A stretch of DNA of 64,000 nucleotides from Pedobacter sp. Leaf176 (GCF_001424305.1 NZ_LMPD01000003.1:738493-802492); one strand, 5' to 3'. Shown: positions 38,083-46,382, counted from the stretch's first letter. The notes: a model not told the origin generated them from the sequence alone. Numbers and translations: made by a program.

Positions 38083-38520
38083 TTTTAGCCCTTTCCCTTT
38101 CATGGGAAAGGTGCCAATAGGCGGATAGGAGTTTAAGTCGATCGCTATAATACGGTCGTCATTCCCGCGCAGGCGGGAACCTTAAAGCGCTTGCTATTCT
38201 TGCCTGCGCTCTGGACTGCTTCGGCTCACCGATGAAAATCGGTACAAGTCCACCGCCGATTGACTTTTACTTTTGGCTTAGCCCAAAAGTAACAAATCCC
38301 CAGGCTTGGAACCGTTGTCGGATAAATTCGTCAAAGCTTTGTTGGTCGTCAGCGCAAATTCCGACTAAGGGTCGGAAAAGGTGCGCTGCCTCTAGGCAGA
38401 AAGAGATTTAAGGAAAGTGCAAAAGCTTTAACGTTTTCTCCTTCCATCATTTCCTAGGCCGGATAGCGAGACGACTACAGCAGGGCGCAGAGCCAGGCAT
38501 CCGTAGGTATGTGCTTTTAA
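38083..38520 (+). repeat. Divergent copy B of the modular hairpin repeat
   Basis: Same order as copy A: CCCTTTCC/GGGAAAGG, CCCGCGCAGGCGGG, ACCGATGAAAATCGGT, TTACTTTTGG/CCAAAAGTAA (38267-38292), then a longer part shared with the 63-kb units (GGAACCGTTGTCGGATAAAT, TTTAACGTTTTCTCCTTCCA). It links copy A with the 469-bp family. Between 38520 and 38960 I see only AT-rich sequence and a short GGAGGGGCCGGG fragment near 38690. Confidence 0.75.
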
Positions 38521-38960
38521 TTTCTAGGTGGGTACGATATGTCGTCATCTAGACCGCTACAGTGAGATCTTTGAACTTTATAACACAGAAATGAATCATG
38601 CATAGATGGGTCAAATCGATAATATTGTCTTTTTTGTGAATTTCTACCACCGTGTTTCAAGCGGTAGGTGCGAGCTCCCTTACTTCAGGAGGGGCCGGGA
38701 AGGTTGTTGAATTGTTAAAATTGCTTCATTGAAGATGCGCAGACACCTACCCTATTTCCTATATTTTGGTAACGTCATTGTAATGTTAAGACGGTAATAT
38801 CTCGCACAAAATTACTTCATTATAATATAAACCATTATAAAAACGGCACGGCATTATAAACCATTTAAAAGCGCTCGTTATTCCATTGCATCTATAAGTA
38901 ATTACAAAAAAGGATTCCAATCTTTATTTAGAATAACGAAGCGCTTTAATTTATATAATC

Positions 38961-39305
38961 TCAATTCATAACTTCTGCTTCTTTAACGGAAACTTCCATT
39001 ACCACGATTTCTGTTGTGTAACGCTTGCTGCCGTCTTTGGCTTCATAAAAATTATTCAGTAACCGGCCTTCAATCGTTAGATAAGTGCCCTTTTTTATTT
39101 TCAGTTCCGCAACATCTGCCTTGGCGTTCCAGAAAGTCAGGTTAAACCATTGTGTATTCTTGACTTCTTCCCCGGAAGCATTTTTATAATAGTCATTTAC
39201 AGCCAGCCTAACCTTTGCCACTTTTTGTGTTGCCGATATTTTTTTAACTTCCGCATCAGCACCTGCAAAACCGCTTAATACCACCTTGTTTGTTACGTTT
39301 TCCAT
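38961..39305 (-). CDS. ssb: Single-stranded DNA-binding protein
   Basis: 114 aa OB-fold protein. Strand pattern of SSB: VVLSGFAGADAEVKKIS, VAKVRLAVNDYYKN, NTQWFNLTFWNAKADVAE, KKGTYLTIEGRLLNNFYE. There is no acidic C-terminal tail of the DDDLPF type, and the protein ends soon after the fold, so it is an accessory SSB rather than the main replication one. Neighbourhood is repeat-rich, matching a mobile or accessory origin. Confidence 0.88.
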   Translation of the reverse strand: MENVTNKVVLSGFAGADAEVKKISATQKVAKVRLAVNDYYKNASGEEVKNTQWFNLTFWNAKADVAELKIKKGTYLTIEGRLLNNFYEAKDGSKRYTTEIVVMEVSVKEAEVMN

Positions 39306-39851
39306 GATCTTATAAATTATTTTCTAAATATTAACGAACAGCAACCACCCTGGCTACCGACAGGACAAAGTTTGCAACAGGCATGAAAATTATCCGTACA
39401 ATAAGTATTTATAGTCGTTTATAAACGTTTAACCTGAAAGTAATGCGCCGCAACCGGCCAATACGAGGATTAGTTAGACATAAGTTATTTGCGTAAACAG
39501 TTGCCTCAGGCCCATCATAGGATGGCGGAAATACAGATCCGCCATTCAGTTGCTCATGATTCCGGTATTAATTAAACCGGACAAAAGACAGCATCAACAG
39601 GGAAATTGCTTTTAAAACATGTGCAAAAATTAATTAGCCACGGAAACACAGAAATCACGGAGGAGATTAAAGTTTTCCTGTTTTTCGTGCTTCCGTGGCA
39701 AACATAATGCTTAGGCATGCTCAAAAAGAGGAAGAATTATCAGAGAAAAGTTAAAAGCGATTTCCCTTGACAGCACCAACACCTGTTTTGAAATGGAAAG
39801 AATTATCCTTATTTTTAGTCATCATCCCATAATAAACAAACAGAAATTATT
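39306..39851. other. Intergenic region with one inverted repeat
   Basis: 546 bp between ssb and the zinc-ribbon gene. Besides the inverted repeat at 39637-39699, I see no gene or RNA. The 39793-39996 frame overlaps the zinc-ribbon gene and is not convincing. Confidence 0.45.
39637..39699. repeat. Inverted repeat GCCACGGAA / TTCCGTGGC
   Basis: Nine-bp perfect arms around a 45-nt inner part (ACACAGAAATCACGGAGGAG and onward). This type of dispersed palindrome is common in Bacteroidota intergenic DNA. Confidence 0.75.
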
Positions 39852-40208
39852 ATGGAACGCTTTTGCCTCGATTGCGGTTCGCCTGTTAAAGGCCGATCCG
39901 ACAAAAAATATTGCGACGATTTATGCCGCAACAACTATAACAACCACCTTAAAACTGAAGATAACCTGGTGGTTAAGAAGGTCAACTGTATTTTGAAACG
40001 AAACCGCAGCATCCTTTCCAAACTAAATCCGGAAGGAAAAACAAAGAAAATCAGCCGGAAAAAATTGCTTTATGAGGGTTTCAATTTAGATTATTTCACC
40101 TCTGTATACCAAAACCAAACCGGTAAAACCTACACGTTCTGCTACGAACATGGTTTCCTGAGTTTGGGTGACGATGAATTTTTATTAGTTAAAAGGGAGG
40201 AGAAATGA
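39852..40208 (+). CDS. Zinc-ribbon protein of unknown function
   Basis: 118 aa. The N terminus has four cysteines, Cys5, Cys8, Cys21, Cys25 (CLDCGSPV...KKYCDDLC), typical of a small zinc ribbon. The middle is basic (KRNRSILSKLNPEGKTKKISRKK), the C terminus mixed (FCYEHGFLSLGDDEFLLVKR). Nucleic acid or protein binding is possible. Similar small proteins are known in Bacteroidota without assigned function. It lies just before the cassette-like island and is read in the same direction. Confidence 0.7.
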   Translation: MERFCLDCGSPVKGRSDKKYCDDLCRNNYNNHLKTEDNLVVKKVNCILKRNRSILSKLNPEGKTKKISRKKLLYEGFNLDYFTSVYQNQTGKTYTFCYEHGFLSLGDDEFLLVKREEK

Positions 40209-40308
40209 TGGCTGAAATAGTTTGGTTAACGATTCCTACAATATATGCGAGTACAAAAACATGAGAAGGAATGGTGTGTCCTCCATAAAAGCGGGGTTTT
40301 AGAAACGC

Positions 40309-40410
40309 CTAACAATGGTTTTACAAAATTGCCGGAAATCATCTTTATCCTGTTATATTGCAAAGAAGTTTATTTCTAGCCCGTCAACTTTCCAAAGCGC
40401 CAGAACGTTA
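40309..40410 (+). repeat. Cassette-boundary palindrome i
   Basis: Imperfect palindrome from CTAACAATGG to CCAGAACGTTA, with spaced pairing blocks (GG-TT-AA-TTG against CAA-TT-AA-CC). The loop side contains AGAAGTTTATTTCTAGCC, shared with the elements at 42197-42285 and 45510-45624. Precedes the ZipA-like gene. Confidence 0.6.
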
Positions 40411-40438
40411 TTTGGTATTCAACTTCACACCTACATTA

Positions 40439-41527
40439 ATGAACAGAATGACGATATATATAATTTTAGGAATTTTTGCATTATCTGTTATTGCTTACTT
40501 TGTTTTCAGACAAAAGCCAAAATCAGAGTTGGAAAACTATTTAATTTCGTCACAATCACAAAGTAACGACAGGATTAAGAATTTGAACCTCGATAAACCT
40601 TCAGAAAATGCTTCTTACACTTTGGACACTAATAAACTTTCATTTCCGGACATAATTAGAGAGACGGAGAATATGGAGTATAAGGCAGACAATGAAAGAG
40701 AGTGGGTCATAAATTTGACTTCGACTGAAAGTGTTTCATTCAAGAAATCCGACTTCGATAAAATGTTTGACTATGATTGGAGAAGCAAATTTCATTCAAC
40801 AATCTATGGCTTTTCACCTGAAGAAAATCGATGGACATATGCAGATGCTGGTGACAGTCCTGAAGTTTTTAGTAAACTTCAAGTTGCAGTGGATATACAA
40901 GATGTTTTTAATGAAGAAACACCAGATTATAACCGTCAAAAACTGAAACGCTACATAGACGAATTAGAAAAGAGAATAAAAAAATATCCGATTAAACTAA
41001 AGATTGAGCAATCGGAAACTATAGAATCAGCTATCACAAAAGCAAAAAAACTTGTACAATTAAATCAAGAATTCAATCTTGACGCTATTATTGTTTTACA
41101 AGCCGACAACCATTTCAAAGGAATAAAAATGTGGGATGTTTTACAAAGTGTAGGCTTAAAATGGGGAGATGGTGACTTGTTTCATTGGGGAAACGACAAA
41201 AATTATGGACACGACCAAAATTTCAGCGTTTGGACAACGACTGAACCAGGTTACTTTTTTCCTGAAGAAATAAAACATGGAAATATGAATCCTCAAAACT
41301 TGATTTTTGGTTTCTCAATACCAAGATGTGCTGACCCTAAAAATGTTTATGCGATAATGTTAAACTCAGTTAAGTATTGCCAAAAACGTCTAGGTGGACA
41401 AGTCTTAGACAGAAATATGAAACCTTTAGATGAAGAAAAATCAAAGCAAGAATTATCGGCATTTTTAACACGAATGGAACATAAAGGTTTAATATCAGGT
41501 TCTGACAAGGCACTTAGAATGTTTTAA
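40439..41527 (+). CDS. ZipA-like membrane protein
   Basis: 362 aa from ATG 40439 (ATG 40448 also possible). N-terminal membrane helix (about 5-23), a linker and a middle region of unknown fold (about 30-190), then a C-terminal region (213-348) that follows the FtsZ-binding domain of ZipA: GLKWGDGDLFHW, TTEPGYFFPEEI, FGFSIPRCADPKNVYAIML and a LGGQVLDRNMKPLDEE stretch. The topology (anchor, linker, C-terminal domain) is also that of ZipA. ZipA is a division protein of gammaproteobacteria, so its occurrence here is unexpected; binding to FtsZ is only an inference. Confidence 0.65.
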   Translation: MNRMTIYIILGIFALSVIAYFVFRQKPKSELENYLISSQSQSNDRIKNLNLDKPSENASYTLDTNKLSFPDIIRETENMEYKADNEREWVINLTSTESVSFKKSDFDKMFDYDWRSKFHSTIYGFSPEENRWTYADAGDSPEVFSKLQVAVDIQDVFNEETPDYNRQKLKRYIDELEKRIKKYPIKLKIEQSETIESAITKAKKLVQLNQEFNLDAIIVLQADNHFKGIKMWDVLQSVGLKWGDGDLFHWGNDKNYGHDQNFSVWTTTEPGYFFPEEIKHGNMNPQNLIFGFSIPRCADPKNVYAIMLNSVKYCQKRLGGQVLDRNMKPLDEEKSKQELSAFLTRMEHKGLISGSDKALRMF

Positions 41528-41553
41528 ATGATGGCAATAATGTACAACCCCTG

Positions 41554-41697
41554 CTAGTCCGAGCGGATTGTAATTAAATGAATTTGATGGTGCAAGTTTT
41601 TAACTCACCAATATAAAAAAGCTAATTTAAATTTAGAAAGTCACTGCCCAAAACTTTCAATTTTTAGGATACGAGCTACAAGCTCGCATCAGCTTGG
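41554..41697 (+). repeat. AGTCCG element, copy 1
   Basis: About 144 bp after the ZipA-like gene, starting TAGTCCGAGCGGATTGTAAT and containing TTTTTAACTC and GAGCTACAAGCTC. Co-oriented with copies at 44770-44909 and 45650-45797. Confidence 0.75.
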
Positions 41698-41737
41698 GAA
41701 ACGGGGAGTGACGGTAACTAAAGAAAAGACCATTATT

Positions 41738-42199
41738 ATGAAATATTTTGATAAAATAAATAAGAACAGTTCATATTTTCTTAGTGACATACACGAACCT
41801 AATGATAACTCAATTTTCCTGGAAATAAAAAAATCTACCACATCTGATGTTGTCCAAAATATTATGGTGGGAAAAATAGGGCTAAATGAAAAGCGCAGGA
41901 TTGAGGTAGATAAAAAGTCAGAATATTTTACTATTCAGTTTGATGGTTACGTCTCTTATCATGTAATAGAAGAAGGCTTTATAAACTTTCAAGATAATAA
42001 AGATGAATATAAGGCCGGCGAGTTTTCCGTATTTCGTGTATATAGTAAGTCTTCGTATCTTGATTTCATCTTAAAAGAGACGATTGCAAATGACATCTTC
42101 CCTGATGAGATGAAACATTACGGATTATATTGCATGAATCATGTCGTTCATATAATATCTTTAACCGAGCCAAAGATAGAACTTATCGATTGCACATAA
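41738..42199 (+). CDS. Protein of unknown function (immunity-protein-like)
   Basis: 153 aa from ATG 41738 (MKYFDKINKNSSYF); a GTG at 41708 would add ten residues without support. Cytoplasmic, acidic, no signal. It has features seen in small immunity-like proteins of Bacteroidota (RRIEVDKKSEYFTIQFDGYVSYHVIEEGF, ending in a FPDEMKHYGLYCMNHVVHIISL strand), but I do not recognise a family. Its stop codon lies inside the next boundary palindrome (ATAACAAGG). Confidence 0.6.
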   Translation: MKYFDKINKNSSYFLSDIHEPNDNSIFLEIKKSTTSDVVQNIMVGKIGLNEKRRIEVDKKSEYFTIQFDGYVSYHVIEEGFINFQDNKDEYKAGEFSVFRVYSKSSYLDFILKETIANDIFPDEMKHYGLYCMNHVVHIISLTEPKIELIDCT

Positions 42200-42285
42200 C
42201 AAGGCGTTTGCAAAATTAGAAGAAAATCATCACCCTGCATAGAGGAAGTTTATCTCTAGCCCCCACCATTGCAAAGCCCCGAAAA
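42197..42285 (+). repeat. Cassette-boundary palindrome ii
   Basis: Begins with the stop codon of the preceding gene (TAACAAGGCGTTTGCAAAAT) and ends CCATTGCAAAGCCCCGAAAAC. Loop contains AGGAAGTTTATCTCTAGCCC, nearly the same as in elements i and iii. The outer right arm has decayed. Confidence 0.55.
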
Positions 42286-42327
42286 CATCACCTGCAACCC
42301 TAGCGAGAAACCTCAAACAATAATCCA

Positions 42328-42891
42328 ATGGCTAATTTTATCCAATTCGTAAATGAACTTTCAAAACTCGACAAACAAGCAACTGATGAATTAACAAATA
42401 AACTACACACTAAAACAATTCAAAAGGGAGCATATTTATTAGAAAACGGAGAAAAGTGCCGAAAAATATTTTTCATAGACCAGGGTCTTGTGAAAACCTA
42501 TTTTAATGGAAAAGATAAAGCGTTTATTATGAAATTTTTCCCGGAAAACTCCATGTTTACCGTTCTTGATAGTTACATACAAATAACCGTTTCAAATTAC
42601 ACGATTTTGGCTTTGGAAACTACGACCACCACTTTCATTTATAAATCTGATTTGGAAGCACTTTGTACAAAACACCATTCAATTGAAACATTTTTCAGAA
42701 AACTAGTTTCTTATACTTCAATAAATATGATGAAACGAATAAGTGAAATGCTTGAAGAAAATGCTACAGAACGTTATAATCATTTTTTAAAAGAGCATAG
42801 TCAACTTCTTCAAAGAATAAGTTTGGGTGATTTGGCAAACTATCTCGGGATTACTCAAGTATCATTAAGTAGAATCAGAGCTAAGAAATGA
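42328..42891 (+). CDS. Crp/Fnr family regulator
   Basis: 187 aa. N-terminal cNMP-binding-type barrel (about 15-115) and C-terminal helix-turn-helix LGDLANYLGITQVSLSRIRAKK at the very end. Shorter recognition region than usual but complete. It is followed after 67 bp by the HXXEE membrane protein gene in the same direction with no palindrome between, so the two look like one two-gene unit. Confidence 0.9.
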   Translation: MANFIQFVNELSKLDKQATDELTNKLHTKTIQKGAYLLENGEKCRKIFFIDQGLVKTYFNGKDKAFIMKFFPENSMFTVLDSYIQITVSNYTILALETTTTTFIYKSDLEALCTKHHSIETFFRKLVSYTSINMMKRISEMLEENATERYNHFLKEHSQLLQRISLGDLANYLGITQVSLSRIRAKK

Positions 42892-42958
42892 TTTTTTATC
42901 ATTTGTAAAAAGATTTGAAGACCTGTTTATTGAGCTTTGCATTAAAATAGATAAGAAA

Positions 42959-43618
42959 ATGCAAACATCTAAACAAACACAAATTATTAGCGTAACAGTA
43001 GCGATCGCTTTTTGTATTATCGCAACAACAATGGGCTACATTAAAATAGGACTTCCGCCAGTTATTATTGTTGGAGGCTCCGGCATTATTGGTTTTATAT
43101 TCTGGTATTTCACATACCTTAAAAATCCAACTGACCCTAAATTAATGCTTCCGCTTTTTGTATTGACTGTTGCTTGTTTACAAATACACATTACAGAAGA
43201 ATATTTAACAGGTTTTGGTCCTGCAATGAGTAGGTTATTTGATATTCCCTGGAGTGAAAAAGGATTTCTAATGGTATTTGCATTAATCGGACCAACAATT
43301 TATACCTTGACAACTCTGGGTTTGTATTACCGAATTCCACTTGCAGGATTTATTGCCTGGTTTATTTTTATCGGTCCCGGAGTAATGGAGTTTACACATT
43401 TTATCTTTCCACTTTTACAACCCGAAATAAAGCCAACAAATTTAAATGCTATAACCGAAAATATAAATGGCTCCATAATTTCCAGTATGCCAAACTATTA
43501 TTATAAAACAACAGGTCATTATTACTTTGCAGGAATGTGGACAGCAACATTACCAATGATACCAGGAATTTATGCTATTTATCGTTTGACAAAAGAGCAT
43601 AAATTGCAAAAACAATGA
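42959..43618 (+). CDS. HXXEE-domain membrane protein
   Basis: 219 aa with about six membrane segments (near 10-30, 34-52, 63-78, 100-120, 128-145, 188-208). The motif HITEE (His77, Glu80, Glu81) defines the HXXEE family (PF13787); further conserved residues are EFTHF and GHYYFAGMWTA near the end. Family function is unknown; the His/Glu pattern suggests metal binding in the membrane. Likely controlled by the Crp-type regulator in front. Confidence 0.85.
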   Translation: MQTSKQTQIISVTVAIAFCIIATTMGYIKIGLPPVIIVGGSGIIGFIFWYFTYLKNPTDPKLMLPLFVLTVACLQIHITEEYLTGFGPAMSRLFDIPWSEKGFLMVFALIGPTIYTLTTLGLYYRIPLAGFIAWFIFIGPGVMEFTHFIFPLLQPEIKPTNLNAITENINGSIISSMPNYYYKTTGHYYFAGMWTATLPMIPGIYAIYRLTKEHKLQKQ

Positions 43619-43789
43619 AAGCCAAAAATGGCAAGCACCGCCATTATAAGGAGCAAAGTCGAGTTTTTTAATAGAAGGCAAAATTGAAGATAGCAAATGG
43701 TTAAGTTAGTTAGAATATCACGAAATGAATTACCAGCTCCAATCCGAAAAAAAAATGACAACAACTGCTATTTGCTGAATTTACCGAAG

Positions 43790-44284
43790 ATGAAAAGTAA
43801 GATAAACATAAAACTACCGCTGACAGACGTTGAAAAAGCAAATTTAAGAAAGAACAAAATCAAAATTACAGACATTCCTGATTTTGCAACAGACGAATTA
43901 GAAGCATTGCTTAATGCTACAACCGCACGAGCAAAAGAAATTTATGCATTAGCAGAATTTCAAACTGTTCCGTCAGTCGGAATAAAATTTGCTGAAGACC
44001 TGGTGTTTTTAGGGTATTATTCGCTAAACGAACTAAAAAACAAGAACGGCGCAAAACTGACAGATGAATACGAACTAAAAAAAGGATATTGGACAGACCC
44101 TTGCGTTGAAGACCAGTTCAGATTAGTTGTAAACTTTGCAAACACACATGACACGAATAAAACATGGTGGGACTTTACGGGAGAACGAAAAAAGTTTCGT
44201 ACAGAGAACGGTTATCCAAAAAGCAGACCTCAAAAATCGTGGGTTGAAATATTAGGATATACAAAGAAAGACAAAAAAACCTAA
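43790..44284 (+). CDS. Cdd1-like helix-hairpin-helix protein
   Basis: 164 aa from ATG 43790 (MKSKINIKLPLTD). Contains the helix-hairpin-helix type segment FQTVPSVGIKFAEDLVFLGYYSLNEL (about 62-87) and WTDPCVEDQFRLVVNFAN (about 105-122), the blocks of the Cdd1/pathogenicity-locus family (PF11731), which is related to mitomycin-resistance proteins. DNA binding is likely. Its stop codon TAA starts a palindrome half (CTAACCGC, then GGGTTTTGC), as in the other cassette genes. Confidence 0.85.
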   Translation: MKSKINIKLPLTDVEKANLRKNKIKITDIPDFATDELEALLNATTARAKEIYALAEFQTVPSVGIKFAEDLVFLGYYSLNELKNKNGAKLTDEYELKKGYWTDPCVEDQFRLVVNFANTHDTNKTWWDFTGERKKFRTENGYPKSRPQKSWVEILGYTKKDKKT

Positions 44285-44304
44285 CCGCTAAGATGGGTTT
44301 TGCA
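44281..44304 (+). repeat. Left half of a boundary palindrome
   Basis: CTAACCGCTAAGATGGGTTT followed by TGC, beginning in the stop codon of the Cdd1-like gene. It resembles the left arm of element iii (CTAACGGC and GGGTTTGGC), but no right arm follows, so the element is truncated. Confidence 0.4.
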
Positions 44305-44398
44305 TCAGGCTGAACGACACCTTAGACCGATAAACGAATAGACCGGAGTAGCAAAATTGGAAAACCCAATCAAAAAAACCGACATTCTAACGAAATTT

Positions 44399-44761
44399 AT
44401 GATAACTCATTTTGAAAATTTAATTAAAAAGGCCTATCCGGCTTTTAACTCAAGAGACATTGATACGGCACTTTCGACATTTCACCCAGACGTTCAATGG
44501 CCAAAGGCTTTTGAGGGTGGTTATGTAAGTGGACACGACGAAATAAGAGCATACTGGACAAGACAATGGACGGAAATAAATCCAACCGTTGAACCAACGG
44601 AATTTAATCAAAGACCAAACGGAACATTTGAAGTAACTGTACACCAGATTGTAAAAGACTTGCAAGGAAACCTAATCTTTAATGGGGAAGTAAAACACAT
44701 CTATACAATGGAAGACGACTTGTTAAAAAGAATGGATATTGAAATGGAGGAAACAAACTAA
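44399..44761 (+). CDS. SnoaL-like/NTF2-like protein
   Basis: 120 aa from ATG 44399 (MITHFENLIKKAYPAF). The frame extends upstream to a TTG at 44357 without family support. NTF2-like cone fold: AYPAFNSRDIDTALSTFHPDVQWP (helix 1 and first strand), GHDEIRAYWTRQW, and VKHIYTMEDDLLKRMDIE. Members act as isomerases or ligand-binding proteins; the substrate is unknown. Followed by an AGTCCGG element. Confidence 0.85.
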   Translation: MITHFENLIKKAYPAFNSRDIDTALSTFHPDVQWPKAFEGGYVSGHDEIRAYWTRQWTEINPTVEPTEFNQRPNGTFEVTVHQIVKDLQGNLIFNGEVKHIYTMEDDLLKRMDIEMEETN

Positions 44762-44769
44762 TACCTTAC

Positions 44770-44909
44770 CAGTCCGGTCTGATTGTAATTAAATGAATTT
44801 GCTGGTGCGTGTTTTTAACTCGTACAGATATAAAAAGGCTAATTCTAAATTTAAAATTAGCAAAGCTTAATTTCATAATTTTTTGATAAGAGCTACAAGC
44901 TCCGGACTG
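44770..44909 (+). repeat. AGTCCG element, copy 2, with paired ends
   Basis: The most complete copy: left end AGTCCGG (44771-44777), right end CCGGACT (44902-44908), inner GATTGTAATTAAATGAATTT, GGTGCGTGTTTTTAACTC and GAGCTACAAGCTC. After it comes GTTATATGCC, the same kind of 3' end as element iii (GTTAGGTGC). Confidence 0.75.
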
Positions 44910-44946
44910 TTATATGCCATACAAAAAACTAACCTAGCGATAACAA

Positions 44947-45513
44947 ATGAAAAAAGGATTCCAACTAATCATTCTAATCATAGCTTTTTATTCATGTTCA
45001 TCCACTCCGATAACGGAGCAAGTAAAGACAGATGTTCTGAACAATGCTCATTTTGACAAGAAAGGATTTCAAAATATAGCGAAGTATGAGCGTTTGGCAA
45101 AATTCTTAGAAAAAAACATAGATACTATAATTGAATTTAGATATCATAAGAATATTGTAACTTATTCACGAGGTGAAGGCAAACCTGATTTAACCTATCT
45201 TTCTGATGATGATTGCTATATTTTTTTCCAAGGCAACGCCCAATTTGATATTACAAATGTGCCAGACAACCAAAAAAAGGAACTAGATAGTTTATTTCAC
45301 ACATTTCCAGAAAAGGACCTTACATCCTTCGAAGTTTGCAAGGATAGAAAAATTACAATTGAATTCAAACGTGAACGATTTGATAACGGCTTAGCCTTAT
45401 TACATACCTTAATTTGGAACATAAAACCCTCATCAAAATCCACATATAACAGAGATAGTATACTTACAAATAAATGCATTTATAGAATTAGATTAACAGA
45501 ACTAGGACGCTAA
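44947..45513 (+). CDS. Lipoprotein of unknown function
   Basis: 188 aa. Signal with lipobox-like AFYSCSS (Cys17). The remainder is mixed, with many Asp/Lys and a segment RYHKNIVTYSRGEGKPDLTYLSDDDCYIFF. No family recognised. Last gene of the cassette-like run; its TAA stop is inside the left arm of palindrome iii (CTAACGGC). Confidence 0.65.
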   Translation: MKKGFQLIILIIAFYSCSSTPITEQVKTDVLNNAHFDKKGFQNIAKYERLAKFLEKNIDTIIEFRYHKNIVTYSRGEGKPDLTYLSDDDCYIFFQGNAQFDITNVPDNQKKELDSLFHTFPEKDLTSFEVCKDRKITIEFKRERFDNGLALLHTLIWNIKPSSKSTYNRDSILTNKCIYRIRLTELGR

Positions 45514-45624
45514 CGGCATATAATAAGGGTTTGGCAAAACTTGGTGTAAGTTCTTCTTTAACCGTTCAAGCTTTTTAGCAACTTTACTCTAGCCACCAAG
45601 CTTCGCCAAACCCCGGTACGTTAG
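45510..45624 (+). repeat. Cassette-boundary palindrome iii (best preserved)
   Basis: 115-bp imperfect palindrome: CTAACG (45510-45515) with CGTTAG (45619-45624), GGGTTTGGC (45527-45535) with GCCAAACCC (45605-45613), CTTGGTG (45540-45546) with CACCAAG (45594-45600). The loop holds CAACTTTACTCTAGCC. Right end CGTTAGGT fits the GTTRRRY core of integron attC sites. Starts in the stop codon of the preceding gene. Confidence 0.75.
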
Positions 45625-45649
45625 GTGCAAGCAGGACGTATACTCTTGT

Positions 45650-45797
45650 TAGTCCGGTCGGATTGCAAGTAATGAACTTGCCGGTGCAAGTTTTAACTTG
45701 TACCCATTTTAAAAAAACCGCAGCTTTAAAATTTAGAATCGCGAGTGTAAACCTTCCTATTTTTTGAGATGAGTCACAAGCTCTCACCAGCCTGGGG
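45650..45797 (+). repeat. AGTCCG element, copy 3
   Basis: Starts TTAGTCCGGTCGGATTGCAA, contains GCCGGTGCAAGTTTTAACTT and ends near GAGTCACAAGCTC. Same orientation as copies 1 and 2. Right outer arm lost. Confidence 0.7.
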
Positions 45798-45950
45798 AAT
45801 CCTAATGCTATTGCAGCGCTTTAAGATTAGCTTCGCTAAGCACTTCGTGGTTCCAGCCAGCCTGCGGTAGGCAGGCGCGAGATTCTATAGCAACTGGATG
45901 ATGGGAACGAAATAAAATTCTGGTCTTAGCTGCTATATCTACTTAATACA
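45795..45950 (-). repeat. MITE-like element, copy 3 (reverse)
   Basis: Read on the minus strand it matches copies 1 and 2: TTTTATTTCGTTCCCATCAT, GCTATAGAATCTCGCGCCTG, CTTAAAGCGCTGCAATAGCA and AGCATTAGGATTCC. It has gained an extra CCTGCCTACCGCAGGC hairpin in the middle. Confidence 0.6.
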
Positions 45951-46350
45951 GCCGATTTAAATCCTGAGGCATTGAAATATTGGAAAATCACCTATCTATT
46001 CTAATGTTATCAAATTAACTTTTGGAATGGACTTCATTCACAATTAAGGCGGAGTTTGGTCGGGTACAATTGTCATAAGTCCGACCAAATCCCGACCTAA
46101 GTCCGTCGAAAGTCCATCGAAACGGTTATGCTGTTAGCGCTTGTCCTACAATGGGATAGGATTACAATCGAATTCATATCACTGATATTGGTTTACATTT
46201 CTGATTGATAATCCTTAATCAGGTATACACCATTGTCATTATATAAATGTACCATTGCTATCAGAATGGTGCAGATAAGGAAACACTTCTGTTCCAATCC
46301 CTATAGAAAACCAAAACTCTACCGGTATTTGATAAAATTTTTAATAAAAA
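45951..46350. other. Intergenic DNA with a TTTGGTCGG hairpin
   Basis: Contains TTTGGTCGG (46055-46063) and CCGACCAAA (46081-46089), then repeated CCGAC/GTCCGTCGAAAGTCCATCGA units up to 46120. It may be a remnant of a coding tail; no intact ORF. Otherwise nothing recognisable up to the ArsR promoter. Confidence 0.4.
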
Positions 46351-46382
46351 TTTGCGAAACCGAATAGTTGCACATATATTTG
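46351..46382 (+). promoter_or_regulatory. Promoter of the ArsR operon
   Basis: TTTG at 46351-46354, 20-bp spacer, TATATTTG at 46375-46382, an exact TAnnTTTG match. The -7 element sits inside the operator palindrome. Confidence 0.7.

Noticed and set aside
39793..39996. 67-aa frame overlapping the zinc-ribbon gene
   Set aside because: The overlapping frame at 39852-40208 has a clear Cys4 pattern; this one has a product with no recognisable feature.
46021..46140. Remnant of a coding gene with repeated GTCCGAC units
   Set aside because: The sequence looks like a former coding tail, but no frame is open and I cannot name the family, so it is left as intergenic DNA with a hairpin.
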